Positions 36,409-49,258 are shown, numbered from the stretch's first letter. The stretch is 64,000 bases of DNA from Trichoplax adhaerens (GCF_000150275.1 NW_002060943.1:5793950-5857949); one strand, 5' to 3'. Numbers and translations: made by a program. The notes: generated by a model from the letters alone, not told the origin.

Positions 36409-39400
36409 AACGAAGAAGATACAGACAACGGCGTTCCATTACAAGTCATGATTCATCTGTTTATCAGTTTGAAGGTATTGGATTAAATGCATAAATTAAA
36501 TTTTAATATGTAATAATAATTCACGGTGTCCATAATCATCGCTTTGATTCATTACTTATAATTGTAATGTTATCGTAATTCTAAAGAGCTACGGCAAAAG
36601 AATTTGAAAGTAATGGTTGATAGACATTAGATTTAGATAAATGGCATCAATCAAAAGCATTATTAATTCTACATTATCATACTTATATCTTTCCTGCAAC
36701 AGATTTATACGCATAAAATAATATCGTTATATCGAGATCTGATCTGAGCACATAATTATTCTTGTTCTTAGTGAAACCCAAAGTGTTCGTGAATTGTACC
36801 TTCGATCAAGATAACTGTAACTGGAATCAGCTCGAAAGCATTGATTTTTTAGATTGGAAACGACATCAAAGCAATACTCTTTACAATGGTACAGGGCCAA
36901 TTTATGATCATACATCAAAAAACTGTAAGTACTTTCAAGCATAACTGATATATAAAGCTATAATATACAAATAAATGCGTTATAGGAGCACCTAAATTAT
37001 TTATTGCAGTTCATTGTCGTATATAAACGCTACCCAAAATTAGAAATCTGTTGTTGAAGAAAACAAGTAATATTATGCTAATTTAAAAAATCCATATTCC
37101 GCCAGTAATAATTGAAAATTTTAAATCGTGGATTCTAAAATTCGTAATAAACTAGCTTTAAATAAGCCAGATCCCAATTAGTGGACATTCACTGGGAATA
37201 TTAGTTTCTGTGGTACTGAGACTCTAAATCAAGTAGCATAAAGTGCAAAGCAGCTCGTAGTATATTGGTCTCCTAAAAGATTTGTTTCCTATTTATTAAA
37301 AATGGAGGCTTTTTCATCTAAGAAATTGAATAAATTACTTCGATGTTGCTAAGCTACGTTGTACTCTTATGACTTGTACAAAATTACGAAAGGCAAACAT
37401 AACTCTTAATATACTAATTACAACCTTGTCAAAATTACCCTTAATTTACTTTCATTAATCAATTTTCTACTGCTAATTTAATCATAACCACTTTTCCATT
37501 AAAAAGAATTTGTTCAAGAATTTTACTGTAGCAGAAAGTCTTAAAAACATTTCACTCAAATTGATTTATACATTTAATTTCTTTTTAGTGATGTGGTACG
37601 CTTACTTAAAAGATTATTCGCCAATTAGAATTTACCGTATTTCATATGTATGCTAAGGATTTATAATTAAACTAATCTGAGCTACGGTAGTGTTTTAGAA
37701 TAGTGTTAACTTTAATGCCATAATTAATGTATATAAACTAAGCTCGAGAAGCTCGTCAGGCACTCTAACTGAAGTACTATATTTACGTACCTGACTCGAT
37801 ATATAATAGCGGACAATTTTAGCGATGCAGCGTTACACGAAAGTGAGAATAATTCTGACCGATGACTCTATAAGATTATAGAAGATTGAGCGAAAAACGG
37901 ATAACTACAGCTGCATTTAACTACACACATATGTATCATTGAGTACAAAACTGCTTAATGTGATACTGTAATATGTAATAGGTTTTATAATAGTATAGAC
38001 CCACCCATACTAAAAATTTTTTTGAAGCATCTTTAATTTCAGTTGGGTTACAATTGCTGACTATAATATATAATCATATTGATCGGAAGGATTATCCTTA
38101 AAAATTGGCAACTTGATTTAGCATGAATGAGACTATTAATCTTAACTAGGAGTAAAACTAAATCCTGATATCGATTACCTGTTGTTAAGCAAGTTTTTAA
38201 TTTTTGTTACTTTATTTTAATTTAATTGTGATCTTTCGATCAAGTTGCTTAATGATATCATCATACTAATACCTTTTAACACTTATTGATATTTAAATTA
38301 CAGCCTTCGGTTATTATATGTATATTAACAGTTCCAGTCTTGAAATTCAAAATCAATATGCGGATTTAATTAGTCCACCATTATTATCACCTGGATATGG
38401 AAACGATATCAATGTAAATGGATTCTGAATAATTTTAACTATTATGATATGCATCATTTCTATAAAATAATTATACATTAATTTACTTGCCAGATTACGT
38501 TTTACTATCATGCCTATGGCGTATCATCTGGTAAACTCTACGTATATGCTATGTATCCGAAATATAGCGCTTCATTATATCTATTGGAAAAAATATCATT
38601 AATTTCAAGGAATTCTTGGCTGAAAGCATCAATCCAATTTAAAACAAATTACTCAGACTATCGCGTAAGTTATTAATTGGTATCTGGAAAATATAAGTTA
38701 GGAATTGATTTGCTTACTGAAGATGGCTGATAATGTCATAAAATACCTATACTCTGCTCATAATAGATAGTATAAATGAACGACTTTAAGCATCGATACT
38801 ATGCAGATAATATCTACTCGATCGATGAAATTGTGTAATGCCTGCGATTTTTATCCTTTGCATTATGAATGATTATATCAGCAAGGTTGATAAGATTATA
38901 AATATAAAGTTTCTTAATGCCTACCTGATACTATCAGCATTACTTAGATATAACAATATACGTTCATAACGTTCTTGACCAATTCAGCACAGCCGTTCTG
39001 TCAGTTATCAATCCACTATTGTTACATTCAGGAAATTCAGATAAATATATTTATTATATGTCGGCCACCTAATAAAGCATTACAGTATTTACTAATTACG
39101 CTTAGTAACTTTATATTGCCACGAAAATTACATAAAGCAATTTGCAATTTGTTAATATTAAAATCTGGTCTAAAAAGAATTACTGGCGAATGCTTATAGA
39201 TAATCATCAGAGGGGTTGTAGGCTCTAAAGTTGGTAGCTCTATTGCTATTGATGATGTCTTCATTCAAGCACTTGGTAAGAATATTTCCTCCTTCCTATA
39301 TTGTTTATCTTTTTTTATATTGTGATATTACTTTAAAAATCTATTTTTAAAGCTTAAATTAAAATTAAATGTATGTAAATTTCTGTTTTAGTTAATCTCA

Positions 39401-42400
39401 ATGATTCTATATTATATTTAACAGAAAATAATTGCTTTAGTCATGAAGGCCAGCATTATCGAGGTACAATAGCTGTCACTTCTGATGGCTACACATGCAA
39501 AAATTGGAATTCGGACTCTATTACATCCGTGTCATTGGCTTTATTGAATCATTCTATTGAGCACGATTTATCATCTAATTACTGCCGTAACCCATTCCGT
39601 AATCGATTAAAGCCCTGGTGTTATATTGAAAGCAACCTAACTAAATTATCCTGGCAATATTGTAATGTGCCTACTTGCAACTTTTCCAAAATCACAGTGA
39701 CAGCATATCCACTAGGAAGTATGTCAGTCCTTTAATCTTGAATAGAGTTTTAAAAAATTATAATAGCGAACATAGGAAGCCTGGATTCAAAGGTTGGCAC
39801 TAATTACTCAACTTTTAAGATGAAATACTTATGATTTATCCTAGATAAATACCCTATCAAGATTGTTCAAAAAGATGGGCAAGATAAACTAATTGGTCGA
39901 CTTGCAATTTATTACAACGGACGATGGGGAAGTATCTGTCTTAAGGGCATGACTGCAAATATTGCTAGCGTATTTTGCCGACAAGCAGAATATGGAAATC
40001 AAGGATCAATCATTACAGGTATTCATGCTGACCTAATATTAAGTATATGGTTACCTTTAATTTAGTATTTGTAGTACTTCAAAAGATTGAGAGTCTACGG
40101 TAATGTAAGAAATTACACCAAATTAATAAGAAAAAATGGTAGTATTTGTTATAATTAGTATTCGAGGAAACTATGTTATGTTACAGTGGTGATGTATAAC
40201 GTGACATAGTCAAATAACTATAGTAAAATGAAAGAGGTAAAGCATATGTAAGCTTACAGGCGAACTAGTAGAACTAAATAACTAAATATAGAAAGCATTA
40301 TAGGAGAGAATTTACTTCTAGCCATGGAATAGTACTTATGAGAACTTAGTTCTATGTTAGTGTATTTCTACAGTATAATGGCACTAGAGTATAATTCATT
40401 ATATTAAAAAAATTGAAAAGACGAGACTGAAGTATGTTAATAATACTGTTCGTTAATAGATGATAATATTACGATCGATAATTAGCAAGGCATTCACATT
40501 TCATATAAATAATATTCCTTATATTATGTCTTTAAGGCCGAGAGCAATTAAATTTTAAAGTTTCCGGAAGAATTTTCTAAAGCGCAATTTTTTTGAATTT
40601 ATCGAAAAACTGAATTCTACCGATACTTAATTTATGCTATCACTCCGTATTTTACTAGTTATTTTCATAATATTTCGTTATCTAAATTCATACTTCATGT
40701 TGATAAATTTAAAGTTTCCTAAAATAGAGCTATTGTTTTACAAATTTTCCGTAATTCAATAATTTACTAAGGTCTTTCCAAAGCGTATACAACTCTGTAT
40801 TCTCATGATTACAGTGCTTCATCTATTTAGATTGGTTATTAATTAAAATACTGATATTTTTAGTTTTAAATCAAACCAAAACTACCGGGACAATATGGCT
40901 ACGTGGGTACGATATTAAATGCCCATCCTATTCAACTGATCTGACACAGTGTATTCTGGGGCCATGGAATGCCAGCCGTTGTTGCAATCATTCTGAAGAT
41001 GTTTGGATAAAATGTTCTCAATCGAATCTGATCGGTCATCAACCTTCGAAAGGTATGCTCCTACTGATACTACGGCAGTATCGCTTTCAATAAAATTAAT
41101 AATTCCTACTATTATGCGTTCATCCCGGCAAAAATAAAATTTTTTTTTATTTTCTAGCTTTTAGTAATGATAGCTATAATCATTCAACCGCAACTATTGA
41201 TACAATCGTTTATAGAGCAAATAATGAGGATACTTACGTTATTGGCATTGCTTTGGGTTGTGTCATTATCGGTATTGCTATCATTGCTTGGCTGTTAAGG
41301 TATTACATCAAATGTAATCAGAGAGTTAGCGCAAGTGGAGGCGCAGTCCAATGGTCTGCGAATAATTTAACTGTTGCCACTGCTACTTCAAGTGTTATTA
41401 ATCGTCCGACCACAACAAATTCCAGTGATGCTGAGCTAAGGACCATGTATGCATCTTCAATAACCGGTGTCATTACGCCAAGTATGTGGGAAATGTTCTT
41501 GAAGTTAGCCAGAGTCTTATGAAATTGTTATGTAATATGATGATCATTGTAAACCGCAATTCAATTTGCTTCCGGGATTTAATACGTGATTACACTTGAA
41601 TTTGTTTTTCAGTATCATCGTCAAACAGAATCGCCAGCAGTGATGCATCATATCATGCACTGAATAGAAGTTGTGCCAATCACAGACCTCAGCATAGTAT
41701 GCGATAATATTAAAATTAATTTACTGATTGGAAAATCTATCGTAAATTATTCAGGACTAATACCATGTACTGTAAATAATCGATCGATAAAATGTACAAC
41801 CTTAACTTGTAGATAATATGAATTTAATTGTCAGAATAGTAATTAAAAAAAAGTTCTATACTTCAAATCAAATATTCGACCGATTTCTGTCTGTCATAAA
41901 TCTTAATAGAGTGATTAATTCGTCCATCAATGGTCGATAAATCAATTTTCCTTCGCTATTAGAAATGGCAAAGACAGGTGTTTTCTATTTTTAATGTAGC
42001 TGCATGTTGCAAAACACAATTCTACCTCAGCAATCCCAAACTATATTTTATTCTATCTTACAATATGTAATATTGATATCTAATAATACTGTATTCAGGA
42101 ATAGTACTCTGAACTAATTTAAAGTTATGTGTTGTTTGTGCTTGTGTTTGCATTATTAGGTCACAGTATCCAAGCATTTCAGGATAGCAGCTCTCGATCA
42201 AGTTAGATTAACTCTTATAACGTACCATTCGCTACATCGAAACTGATTTCTTATTTCCTATAGCCTATGTAGAGGTATTTCTTATTGTAAGATAATTATA
42301 TTTTTAGACGCAAGCTTTGCAGCCCCATACCAACCTCATTATGATCGTAAAATGAGTCGTATGACAGGTATGCAGTACCAGTCTATACCTGAGTTTAGAA

Positions 42401-42617
42401 TCGATTAAGAGCGTAGCTATGTAAAATTCTATGACGCTATTTTAAAATTTTAAGTGAAAGAGATCATCCTGGCATACTACTAACACAAGCACTCTTTTCA
42501 TTGTCGACATTTACATTCCTAGATGTTGTTTCTCTACCTCCAAGTTATGATGCTGTCATGAAAATGAAGTTTCAGCAGAGAAAGGGAAGGCAAGGGAATG
42601 GAACAACTTCGACATAA
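36409..42617 (+). CDS. Gene 4: short MAM-kringle-SRCR receptor (5' end missing)
   Basis: Twelve exons in one frame give 598 residues: 36409-36474, 36772-36924, 38304-38413, 38494-38664, 39200-39275, 39425-39718, 39845-40018, 40864-41052, 41158-41481, 41613-41696, 42308-42367, 42523-42617. The first visible exon begins with an acceptor in phase 1 and encodes a basic linker with RQRR, so a leader-bearing exon must lie upstream. It may be the LRRNT exon at 30134. Visible residues: MAM 23-192 (CTFDQDNCNW), kringle 193-290, SRCR 291-411, stalk, transmembrane helix about 441-463, tail to 598 with PPSY at 573-576. The second SRCR and second MAM of its paralogues are absent. The 41053-41157 intron joins SRCR straight to the membrane exon, both in phase 1, so no frame is broken. 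Intron 36925-38303 is unusually long (1.4 kb). Confidence 0.8.
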
Positions 42618-43207
42618 AGTTATCATTTTTGTAGTGATCCATACGGTGTCGTGCATGTTGAATGGATTATCACATTTTTTATTGATAAATTCTATCTTTA
42701 GCAAATATCAATCTTATACTAAAATAACTCTTGCTTCGTTTTAATTGATAATTTAGTGTTTTATTTTTCATGATTGGTGTTGTACATCCATTCATATGGA
42801 TTAACTGATTGTAAATAGTAAACAATGTGAACTCGTTTGTGGTAATCAGGGACTTATTAATAATAATAAAAGTGGCTTCTTCCGGTAATTGTCATCTTGC
42901 CTGTTTTTACAAGTCGCTAAACAGGCTATTGCTAATGTCATCGATATTGGTAAGAATTCAGGATTACCATCATAATTTTATTCTCTTACAAGTCTCTACC
43001 ATTAGCGAAAGTAACCCCGGCAATTAGCAGCAGTTTCTACGACTCGTAATTGGTATGATCTATTTGATAGGTGAATTGTAGGTTTTAATAGACGCATCGA
43101 TTTTACGTTAATTCACTACATCATGGTAGGCAGCCATCGTTATGTTTAGCAAAGTAGATTAAGATTAGTTAGGCAGTAGTGGAAGAAGTTAGAAGCGTTG
43201 CAAGAAG
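42618..43207. other. Intergenic region after gene 4
   Basis: No gene was seen. Short open frames only. It runs from the gene 4 stop to a hairpin and satellite array. Confidence 0.5.
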
Positions 43208-43263
43208 CGAACCTTTCTCAGGTCTAAATGTAGGCAATGTCAAGTCATTACGAGAAAGGTTCG
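43208..43263. repeat. Perfect 12-bp inverted repeat with 32-base loop
   Basis: CGAACCTTTCTC at 43208-43219 is exactly matched by GAGAAAGGTTCG at 43252-43263. A transcript of either strand could fold into a hairpin. It may be part of the element leading into the satellite array. Confidence 0.6.
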
Positions 43264-43468
43264 TCACTTGCTGGATAAGAAGTACTTATCGCCAGTAGCA
43301 CCCGTCCATATTCCTGAACATCGCCCTTACTGACAGAGGTTGCAAATAGCAGAGACTTGTACAGGATGAGCATTTTCTCTTCTTTCAGGTCCCTGCAGGC
43401 ACAGTTAGCCATAGTTTCTTTTTTATTGCATGTCTATGGCAGGTAGCGATCCCACGGCCATCCGGATA

Positions 43469-45213
43469 GAGCGGAGAGCGAGTTGCAGCTTGCAGGAGCT
43501 CAAGTGACGCGTAAGTAGTGTCAATGACAGCAGCTGAGCTTTGATAGTCTCAACGATCAAGTGACGCCTGATACGATGTCAAAATGGTCAATAGAGATCA
43601 TTGTACAGTATATTGTACTGCCATGGCTTACTCAATCTTGGCGGGACCACAGCAAAGTGTCTCTCCCTTAAACTGTTCTTCAACTGTATATTATTATTGT
43701 AGTACAGTTTTTGTTGCAGGCCGCAAGCCTGCAACAAAATCTCCATAAACTGCCCGCGTTATTAGAGCGGAGAGCGAGTTGCAGCTTGCAGGGGCTCAAG
43801 TGACGCGTAAGTAGTGTCAATGACAGCGTCTGAGCTTTGATAGTCTCAACGATCAAGTGACGCCTGATACGATGTCAAAATGGTCAATAGAGATCATTGT
43901 ACAGTATATTGTACTGCCATGGCTTACTCAATCTTGGCGGGAGCACAGCAAAGTGTCTCTCCCTTAAACTGTTCTTCAACTGTACATTATTATTGTAGTA
44001 CAGTTTACGTTGCAGGCTTGCAGCCTGCAACAAAATCTCCATAAAACTACCCGCGTTATTAGAGCGGAGAGCGAGTTGCAGCTTGCAGGAGCTCAAGTGA
44101 CGCGTAAGTAGTGTCAATGACAGCAGCTGAGTTTTGATAGTCTCAACGATCGAGTGACGCCTGATACGATGCAAAAATTGTCAATAGAGATCATTGTATA
44201 TTGTACTCATGTACTGCCATGGCTTACTTAATCTTAGCGGGAGCACAGCAAAGTGTCTCTCCCTTAAACTGTTCTTCAACTGTATATTATTATTGTAGTA
44301 CAGTTTTTGTTGCAGGCTTGCGGCCTGCAACAAAATCTCCATAAACTGCCCGCGTTATTAGAGCGGAGAGACAGTTGCAGCTTGCAGGGGCTCAAGTGAC
44401 GCGTAAGTAGTGTCAATGACAGCATCTGAGTTTTGATAGTCTCAACGATCGAGTGACGCCTGATACGATGCAAAAATTGTCAATAGAGATCATTGTATAT
44501 TGTACTCATGTACTGCCATGGCTTACTTAATCTTAGCGGGAGCACAGCAAAGTGTCTCTCCCTTAAACTGTTCTTCAACTGTACATTATTATTGTAGTAC
44601 AGTTCACGTTGCAGGCTTGCGGCCTGCAACAAAATCTCCATAAACTGCCCGCGTTATTAGAGCGGAGAGCGAGTTGCAGCTTGCAGGGGCTCAAGTGACG
44701 CGTAAGTAGTGTCAATTACAGCATCTGAGTTTTGATAGTCTCAATGATCGAGTGACGCCTGATACGATGCAAAAATTGTCAATAGAGATCATTGTATATT
44801 GTACTCATGTACTGCCATGGCTTACTTAATCTTGGCGGGAGCACAGCAAAGTGTATCTCCCTTAAACTGTTCTTCAACTGTACATTATTATTGTAGTACA
44901 GTTCACGTTGCAGGCTTGCGGCCTGCAACAAAATCTCCATAAACTGCCCGCGTTATTAGAGCGGAGAGCGAGTTGCAGCTTGCAGGGGCTCAAGTGACGC
45001 GTAAGTAGTGTCAATGACAACATCTGAGTTTTGATAGTCTCAACGATCGAGTGACGCCTGATACGATGCAAAAATTGTCAATAGAGATCATTGTACAGTC
45101 TATTGTACTGCCATGGCTTACTTAATCTTGGCGGGAGCACAGCAAAGTGTCTCTCCTTTATACTGTTCTTCAACTGTACATTATTAATCTCCATAAACTG
45201 CCCGCTTTATTAT
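43469..45213. repeat. Six-copy satellite-like array, unit 296-299 bp
   Basis: Units start with GAGCGGAGAG at 43469, 43765, 44062, 44361, 44660 and 44959. Each unit carries GTGACGCGTAAG, GTGACGCCTGATACGATG and GCCATGGCTTACT-AATCTT, then a GC-rich hairpin TTGCAGGC-loop-GCCTGCAA and CCATAAACTGCCCGC. The last copy lacks the hairpin. Copies 3-5 share changes, such as a TATATTGTACTCATGTACTG segment, that copies 1 and 2 lack, pointing to local amplification. Repeated open frames of 65-96 codons on the - strand arise from the repetition. The period is not a multiple of three in most units, so there is no continuous tandem coding frame. Confidence 0.9.
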
Positions 45214-45929
45214 CATCTCCATGATCATATCCCCGCGTCTACCAAAATTCAGCTAATTTTAAAAATTTTATTTTTAAAATAAATAACAACATTTCGTTAT
45301 CTATCGCTTTATCTCCTAGGCCACGACGCCAATGAAATTATAAATCGGACATGCGTATTAGCATAGTGACACGTTGCTCATTTTGGGCTGTGTTGATCTG
45401 GGATTCCTGTCACGTGAGATGCGCCATCAAAATGCTTCCATCAGCAAGAAAGAAAGAATATGGATTGTGTTTATTGGGCACGATTACAGCCTAAACTCTA
45501 CATGTATACAGTGTGTAGAATTCCTTCCGTAGAGGTTAAAAGATGGTATTTTCATTGACATTTGCGGCATCTACAAGGAAAACTTAAATGGAACAGAGAG
45601 GGATGCATAAAGATTGCTTCCAGACAGTACAAATGAAGGTCCCTGCTAGACATAGTACTGTACAGTATGTTGTTTTCCGAGGTAGAAAAGGGAAATAATA
45701 TTGCTGAAACTAACGTCAAAATACTATACTTTACATCATTATGTAGCTCGAGAGCTGAACTTTTTATACATGTTGATAGAAATGCTGTCTATACAAGACC
45801 AGTCAAAGCACATCGTAATAATTATGATGTACTTTGCCATCCCAATGTTGGAAACGCAAATAAACACACAGTCTACAGTCTCCAGTACAAATCATCCAGT
45901 AGAAATTAACCAGTTCACCGTTGTACAGC
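45214..45929. other. Intergenic region between satellite and P450
   Basis: No gene is supported. Overlapping open frames of 80 and 93 codons at 45667-45982 run into a palindrome and have no domain. A few GTACTGTA motifs are present near 45655. Confidence 0.45.
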
Positions 45930-45970
45930 ACAGTACATTGCACTGTACACCTCACAGTGCAATGTACTGT
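45930..45970. repeat. Perfect 17-bp palindrome with 7-base loop
   Basis: ACAGTACATTGCACTGT at 45930-45946 and its exact reverse complement at 45954-45970 flank a 7-base loop. It would form a strong hairpin in RNA or single-stranded DNA. It lies 446 bases before the P450 start codon, upstream of the TATA-like site. Confidence 0.85.
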
Positions 45971-46161
45971 ACCGACGATTGATTTATTTACAATACATTA
46001 CTGTACATAGCTACGTGGCAAGAAGTTTCCCAAAATTTGCTTACTCGTCATTTTGCAATGTTTACTGCAGTTATTGGCTATCGCTTTGATATCCTGTAGA
46101 ATTTACTGTGTACATAGATAGTTTTGCTGTCATCATCAACAAGCAATACCATACTCGTCTC

Positions 46162-46169
46162 TATATAAG
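46162..46169 (+). promoter_or_regulatory. TATA-box-like site upstream of P450
   Basis: TATATAAG inside CTCTATATAAGCAGC lies about 250 bases before the P450 ATG. It is the same core as the site upstream of gene 1. Match to the consensus only; an intact promoter could explain expression of a shortened product. Confidence 0.4.
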
Positions 46170-46415
46170 CAGCTGAATGACCGGTGCTCGTCGTATTAAA
46201 GGGTAGTCCATCCAGTCATCAATCTCTTAGCTTAGCCTTTGCGACAGGAAGAAAAATAGCCATTGGCAGCTAGTTACCACACTGTTCTGTCGAATCTTCA
46301 TAAGATTATCTTATTATACACCACTTTCTTCTAGCACCAAATAGTGACAATCCTGTATTTCTCCTTGAGCCAGTTTAGTGCAAGCATTAGCATCGATAAT
46401 TAGAATTAACAAACC

Positions 46416-49258
46416 ATGAACGCAACAACGTCTATCCTCATCACTTCTGCTGCTGTGCTTTTGGGCTACCTCTTCTACAAGTAAGTTCGGATTACTTCCA
46501 CATTACTGTACTGTATGCTAATGGTTACTCTCATTGACAGTCACGATCAATCGATTGCACATGATCCACATTAAGAATTTGACACGTTTTAATGTTTGTT
46601 TCATTCTGGATTGATTCTTTCATTTTCTTCCGATCAATTTGCTAGATATTCCATTATACTATTATTCTTCAGGTCATTCCAGCTTGTTTACTTTTGCAAC
46701 AAAGATTTCCATTATCGATCCATGACTGTATCAACTGCAAAGACAGTTGATATGACTCATTTTTTCCGCGTTTAATTAAGTTAATGAACCTTAACCAAGA
46801 GTAAAGTTAATCAATCAGCTTACTAGACATTGCATGAAGAAAACAAAAGCTGATTGAGATAGGAATAAGGGTGTGAAAGATGTTAGTGTTAATAACGTTC
46901 TATGACAATTGTACAATATAGCACAACCTATATACGAGTACATCTGAAAAACACTTGCTTAGAATGGATTGACTTACTTTTGATCCTTAATCAATAAGGT
47001 TGAGGTTAATAAGATAGAATATCGCTCAATTTAAAGATACAGTGGCCTACTATTGCATCGTTTTCTATTGATACACATAGCATACTGCACATAGACATAT
47101 CCTATTTATTTGTCCCTAAAATGAAGTCATGATACCTCGTTCAACCGTTCTCATTCTACGTGTACATCAATTTAATGATTATCTATTGGAGTCCTTAAGA
47201 GACTTTTTATCTACAGGATTTATCCATTATATTGTATTAAATTGTTCTAAACCCTAACATCTATAGCTGTGATAACTTAATTATCGTAGGATACGATGAT
47301 ATCATGTGATCGTTATGAAAACTACTATAATGCCTCTTGTAACGAATCCTAATCGAATAGAACAAGTCTAAGTTTCATAATTTGTTAAAGTATGCTATTG
47401 TACTGTACGATTTAACAAAACTGTATTGACTTGCAGTAAATCATTTTTCCAATGCAAAATTGATATCACTATCTCTAATAAGAGAATTAAAGCTCTGTCT
47501 GCAGATAATTGTGTAGGTCTAATCATTGATTTTCTGTTATTATCCTACTTCTGCTCTAAGTGGACACCTACTGTGCAAACAATTCACTATTGGATAGATG
47601 CTTATTTCTACTGTACTATACTATAGTCACAAACATACTGAGCTATAACGTTATTGCAACTTGTAGGAGCTGGTAGAATTGAACGATTAATAGTCAAATT
47701 ACAGATGATAAATCAGCTTGTGAATGAAATACGACCTTAATGTTTTATGCATATACTTTATCAGGAAATTTGTCAAGCCACTTCAACATTTCTCTAATCA
47801 TGGCATTCCAGGTCCTAAACCAATACCGCTAGTAGGCAACATACTCAATGGCACTTTAAGAGAGGTATTATACAATATGCATGCCATTATAATCGTTCTA
47901 CAGTATATGGAGTTCTCGTCATCATCATGTTGTAGTTTAGCGCAGTCCTAGTACAGTGTTAGTAGTTTAGGCCCCTGCTATGATGGTATCATATCAAAGT
48001 AATACACAATTTTAAGTATTATCGTGTGATTCATCTTTTTACGTAGGGAATTCATCCAGGATTATTAAATTTGGCCGCAAAGTATGGAGATATTTTCGGG
48101 TAATGAATATAATTCTTCACATATTAACTACGATTTGCTTTAAATAAACTAAAATATCTAGCTCAATCTTTCTTATGGACATTGTAAAGGCAAAGTATCA
48201 ACTTTATTATTTCTCGATTTTAATTCCATATTGTAGTTTTTACTTCGGTCCCGTTCGTGTTTGTTACGTCGGCAAACCTGACGTGGTCAAGCAAATCCTT
48301 GTCAAGGAATTTCCCAAGTTTACAAATAAAGTAAATTGTGCTACTCATTAACAAAGAATAGTATAGAAGGAAATATCCGTTGTAGTAATGATAATGTCTT
48401 GTTCTAATTTTCAGATATCGTGTCATTTTGCTACTAACTAACTCTATACAGACGCTCAGAAACTAATAAACTTTGTTTAATATCGTTTATTAAGATTGGA
48501 GCTACCACTACTACAATTCTCGATCTGAATTTGGAGAGCCTCCGCTCTCTAGTTAAAAGCAGCCTCGGTTCACGGTTATTTCTGCTATATTCGTATATCT
48601 ATGTTAGGGGCATGAGGGAATGTGGTGAGGATTGTACGATTGAAGGTTACCATTTCAGCGAAGGAACTTCTGTTGTGTATCCTATTTATGGTNTGCATCA
48701 CGATACTAGGTACTGGGAAAATCCTGAGGATTTTGACCCTGAAAGGTAACCAGGATTATTACGTTTTAAGATTTGAAAGTATACGCATATATACATTCGT
48801 AAATCTTAATGCCATTCCTAGTAACGATTGATCTATATACTGCACTTTTTCTCTTTTTTTCATGATTCCAATTCTAGATTTAGCGAAGAAAGAAAAAATG
48901 ATATACAGCCGTTTACATATCTACCTTTTAGTACTGGCCCTCGAGTATGCATAGGCATGCGTCTTGCTATGATCGAAATTAAGATTACTCTTTGTTATCT
49001 TCTTCGAAGATTTAGATTTATTCGAGCTCCAGAGACGGAAGTAAGTCGCAATATTTGTTAAACTGCTTTTCTAAATATCTTTGATTATACGACATCTATA
49101 TAATCTTGTAGCGTACAATGTCATTTTTCTAAATTATTGCAGTCTTAGTAACCTTTTTATGTCTGTTTCTTTAGGTTCCAGTGAAATTAAGTGTGTATGC
49201 AACTTTGTGTCCCGCAAATGGAATTAAAATTAAGGTTGTCGATAGAAAGCACTCGTAA
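46416..49258 (+). pseudogene. Cytochrome P450, CYP3-like, missing its central region
   Basis: Both ends of a microsomal P450 are present. Exons: 46416-46480 (hydrophobic membrane anchor), 47765-47864 (hinge GIPGPKPIPLVGN), 48047-48099 (AAKYGDIFG), 48237-48330 (YFGPVRV then ILVKEFPKFTNK), about 48531-48745 (an ESLR that may be the ExxR of helix K, then RECGEDCTIEGYHF and FDPER), 48878-49040 (haem loop FSTGPRVCIG with the ligand Cys), 49175-49258 (C-terminus and stop). The splice phases of these exons agree. Only 200 bases separate FTNK from ESLR, where a P450 should encode some 200 or more residues, and that gap has stops in every likely frame. About 20 extra residues sit between ESLR and RECGED. 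The sequence has an ambiguous base at 48693. It is either a deleted gene or an assembly collapse. The hinge and FTNK motif resemble the CYP3 clan. Confidence 0.7.

Noticed and set aside
43884-45071. Repeated 65-96 codon open frames on the - strand
   Set aside because: They are the same satellite sequence read several times. Unit lengths of 296-299 give no continuous frame and the frames end differently in each copy.
43469-45213. CRISPR-like array
   Set aside because: The whole 298-base unit is repeated with no unique spacers, and the window is clearly eukaryotic.
45667-45982. Overlapping 80- and 93-codon open frames
   Set aside because: They overlap each other in different frames and one ends in a perfect palindrome. 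No domain.
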